The position numbers and the translations under genes were made by a program. From Pelagophyceae sp. CCMP2097 (taxonomy: Eukaryota > Sar > Pelagophyceae), in the NCBI GenBank assembly GCA_026770575.1, contig MU657875.1:1-21512 (forward strand): a DNA stretch of 21,512 nt. The letters are read 5' to 3'. A model generated the notes under the pieces. The model worked only from the letters and a program-made list of their open reading frames with translations. It had not been told where the DNA came from and searched no databases. This document shows, in pieces, positions 19,284 through 21,512 of this stretch; positions within the stretch are counted from its first letter, which is position 1, and each line of letters begins with the position of its first letter.

Positions 19284-21224
19284 ATGCGTCGCCGTAACAC
19301 GAACGGCGCGCCGGGGGACGACCCGCGGCCGGGTCTGTCGCGCGCGGCCGCCGACGAGCCGGCCCCGCGCGGCGCGGCGGTGGCGGCGCTGCCGGCGCCG
19401 GCGCGGCGCGGCGCGGCGGAGTGGATCGCGGAGGCGACAGAGCCGGTCGGCGGGCCGGTGGCGGCGTTCCGGTTCGGGTTTTACCTTTTGATGTGCTACA
19501 ACTGGACCGAGCTCGAGCTCTCGCCCCTCGTCGGCTGGAAGGCCGCTTTTGCCTTCCCCGCGGCGCCCTGGGCCGCCGCGCTCGCGCCGAAGACGGAGGC
19601 GCAGTCGGCGCTCTACCGGGGCGCCGGCAGCGCGCTCGCGCTCGCGGCGACGCGGAGCGACATCGCCGCGGCGGCGTTCCTGCCGCTCTACGTGCTCTAC
19701 CTCGCCACGGCGGCGAGCAACTTTACGAACCACGACTACCTCTTCGCGCTCATTGCCTTCCTCGTCCCGGCGCACTCGGTCTGCGGCGGCCGCGGGCGGA
19801 GCGCCTGGCTCCACGCCATGCGCGGCCAGATCGTCGTCGTCTACTTTTTCGCCGCGCTTTGGAAGACGCACCCCGAATGGGTAAACGGCACCATGGTCCG
19901 CGACATCTTCATCTCCTTCGAGGAGCAGGGCGTCGCGCGCGGCGTGCCCTGGGCCGCCATCTCCGCGAAGTGGCCGCACGTCTGGCTCGCCGTGGCCTGG
20001 GGCGGCCTCGCGCTCGACGGCGCCCTCGCCGCCGCGCTATCGCTCCTGCGGCCGGGCGCCACGCCGCAGCTCCTCTGCCTCTGCTTCCACGGTTTCACCG
20101 CGTTTACAATGTCGCAACGAATCGGCTACATCTTCCCGAGCGTCATGGTCCTCTCGATCCTCCTCTTCGTGCCGCGCAAGCGGCCGCCGCCGCCGGCAAA
20201 CGCGCGGGGGGGCAAAGCCGACGGGCGGGGCGCCGACGCGGCCGCCGCGGCCGAAGACGCCGAGCTGCGCGCGCCGCACGCGGCCTGGTTCGTTGCCGCG
20301 GCGCGCGGCGGCCGGCACCGGCGCGCGCTGGCATGGCTTGCGGTGCAGTGGCTCATGCCCGCGCGCATGCTCCTGGTCGCGCCCTACGGCCGCGTCGAGT
20401 ACACCGCCGAAGCGTACCGCTTCTCCTGGACCATGATGCTCCACGGCCGCGGCAACGCCCTCTTCTACTTCCCGCTCATGGACCTGCGGCCGTACTGCGG
20501 CAACTCGCCGTACCCAAACGCCCTCGCCGAGGCCAACGCGCGCGAGCACAAATACACCGTGCCCTTTTTGCCCTCCATCGGCAACCGCGGCTACGCGACG
20601 GTGAGCACGTACGCGCAGCAGCTGCCCAGCATCGCCCAGTTCGCCCGCGACAACTTCCTCGGCGCCATGTGCAACGGCCCCGTCACCGTGCACGCCTCCG
20701 TCTTCACGAGCGCAAACGGCGGGCCCTTCGCGCGCGTCGTCGACCCGACGATGGACCTGGCCGCGTGGGCCGACGCGCTCGGCGGGCGGTCGGCGCTGCG
20801 CAAGGTCCTGGGCGCGGTCTTCGAGCCCGAGGGCATCTTCCTCCGCGGCAACGCCTTTGGCCGCGCCATCCCGCGGGCCGAGCAACGGAGATGGAAGGCC
20901 GCGGGCTTCGAGGCCGTCACCGACCGGTCCGCCTGCCTCGGCGTCGACCCGCTGAAGCTCGCCGCCGCGGCGCAGGGCCTCACGCTCTGGCTCTACAAGT
21001 CGCCCGCGCCGCTCGCCGTGACCGCGTGCCTGGACTTTGCGCAGGCGGACTGCCGCACCTTTGAACTCGAAGCGTCCGAGGCCCACGACGCTTCAAAGTT
21101 CCTCCGGCTCCCCGTGGTGCGCTCCGTCTCCATTGGCATGACGGGCCGCGACGCCGGCGGGCCTTCGTGCTCCGACGTCAAAGTTGAGGACGTCGCGCTC
21201 CTGATCAAGCTCGGCTACGACTGA
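19284..21224 (+). CDS. Vitamin K-dependent carboxylase-like (HTTM) membrane protein
   Basis: A single uninterrupted frame of 646 residues from the first in-frame ATG (19284). The frame is open upstream but has no earlier ATG and runs into the MITE. After a basic, Ala/Pro-rich N-terminus come several membrane segments (AFRFGFYLLMCYNW, AAAAFLPLYVLYLATAAS) and family motifs: NFTNHDYLFALIAFLVP, GQIVVVYFFAALWKTHPEWV with a single Lys (about residue 194) at the place of the proposed catalytic base Lys218 of human GGCX, and VEYTAEAYRFSWTMML. The C-terminal part (from about residue 400) is soluble. Animal members carboxylate glutamate using vitamin K hydroquinone; microbial HTTM proteins are mostly uncharacterised. 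Lack of introns contrasts with its neighbours and may reflect a different history. Carboxylase activity is not shown. Confidence 0.8.
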   Translation: MRRRNTNGAPGDDPRPGLSRAAADEPAPRGAAVAALPAPARRGAAEWIAEATEPVGGPVAAFRFGFYLLMCYNWTELELSPLVGWKAAFAFPAAPWAAALAPKTEAQSALYRGAGSALALAATRSDIAAAAFLPLYVLYLATAASNFTNHDYLFALIAFLVPAHSVCGGRGRSAWLHAMRGQIVVVYFFAALWKTHPEWVNGTMVRDIFISFEEQGVARGVPWAAISAKWPHVWLAVAWGGLALDGALAAALSLLRPGATPQLLCLCFHGFTAFTMSQRIGYIFPSVMVLSILLFVPRKRPPPPANARGGKADGRGADAAAAAEDAELRAPHAAWFVAAARGGRHRRALAWLAVQWLMPARMLLVAPYGRVEYTAEAYRFSWTMMLHGRGNALFYFPLMDLRPYCGNSPYPNALAEANAREHKYTVPFLPSIGNRGYATVSTYAQQLPSIAQFARDNFLGAMCNGPVTVHASVFTSANGGPFARVVDPTMDLAAWADALGGRSALRKVLGAVFEPEGIFLRGNAFGRAIPRAEQRRWKAAGFEAVTDRSACLGVDPLKLAAAAQGLTLWLYKSPAPLAVTACLDFAQADCRTFELEASEAHDASKFLRLPVVRSVSIGMTGRDAGGPSCSDVKVEDVALLIKLGYD

Positions 21225-21512
21225 CGAGGCAGAGCGGCACGACGACGCTCGCCACGCCACCGAGAAAGCTCTCTAATTCTGGTGTATAAATGATAATGTA
21301 ATGGGCCCGGGCTTCCACTGGCAGGGTCTCCAAGTCCTCGACTTTGAGTGAAGCCCCCCACGTTAGGTCCGGTGCAGTTTCAGGGCCGTTCGATCCGACG
21401 CGACCCAGCCCCCAGGAACGAGCCAGGACTCGACTTCGTTTCTTACAACTCGTACGTCCAGCCTCATTCGACCGTCTCCTCGTCGCCCTCGTCGCGCGCA
21501 TCCGCTGGAATC
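21225..21512. other. 3' flank at window end
   Basis: About 290 nt beyond the HTTM gene. A TATAAAT motif lies near 21284. The minus strand is open from an ATG at 21501 into the end of the HTTM gene, but the peptide shows no recognisable domain. No supported gene was found; the region could contain the edge of a neighbouring gene. Confidence 0.3.

Noticed and set aside
19421..21064. 547-codon second frame across the HTTM gene
   Set aside because: Arg-rich frame-shift shadow of the conserved protein.
21205..21501. Minus-strand 98-codon frame at the window end
   Set aside because: No domain or signal was seen and it overlaps the 3' end of the HTTM gene.
1..21512. Bacterial or viral origin of the window
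   Set aside because: Many phase-consistent spliceosomal introns and eukaryote-specific families argue for a nuclear genome; PstS-like and glutaminase domains alone are not enough to suggest bacteria.
1..21512. CRISPR array
   Set aside because: Tandem repeats in the window are two to four adjacent copies without regular unique spacers.

Overview
This window looks like nuclear DNA of a GC-rich, gene-dense single-celled eukaryote. Evidence: many short spliceosomal introns (about 47-182 nt, mostly GT-AG with donors such as GTGCGT, a few apparently GC-AG), eukaryote-only families (a TRAPPC9/Trs120-like trafficking subunit, an ARL2-binding BART domain protein, a plant NERD1-like FG-GAP protein), and secreted or membrane proteins with eukaryotic signal peptides. 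The mix would suit a pelagophyte-like or haptophyte-like alga, but that is inference from composition and gene content only. Exon boundaries below were worked out by hand from splice-site dinucleotides, intron phase and continuity of conserved motifs.

Layout from left to right. A 105-bp hairpin repeat (1-105) is followed by a BART-domain gene (304-1410, +), a small secreted protein (1827-2441, +), a DUF218 membrane protein with about 14 exons (2583 to about 4733, -), a divergent promoter, a NERD1-like FG-GAP membrane protein (4988-7396, +), a possible small membrane ORF (7397-7735, +), a Notum/pectin-acetylesterase-like secreted hydrolase (7861-9404, -), a small coiled-coil ORF (9557-9931, -) and an AT-rich upstream region. 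Next come the most unusual gene (10320-14446, +), then a TRAPPC9-like gene (14745-18081, -). After that is an inverted copy of the hairpin repeat (18340-18444) with a TGTC microsatellite, a tRNA-like/SINE-like segment with an A-rich tail (18541 to about 18720), a 369-bp MITE with TA target site (18837-19205) and an intronless vitamin-K-carboxylase/HTTM-like membrane protein (19284-21224, +).

The standout is the four-exon gene at 10320-14446. It predicts a 1251-residue protein with a signal peptide, a PstS-like phosphate-binding domain, a second degenerate periplasmic-binding-protein-like domain, one transmembrane helix and a complete serine-dependent glutaminase with all expected catalytic residues, then a disordered basic tail. 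This is the architecture of a receptor enzyme: extracytoplasmic phosphate (or similar anion) sensing joined to cytosolic glutamine hydrolysis. I do not know of a described system of this form.

The genes do not form a pathway. Neighbours are arranged convergently or divergently with short spacers, as in compact protist genomes. Several encode secretory-route proteins (TRAPP subunit, NERD1-like, secreted hydrolase, DUF218, HTTM), which may be coincidence.
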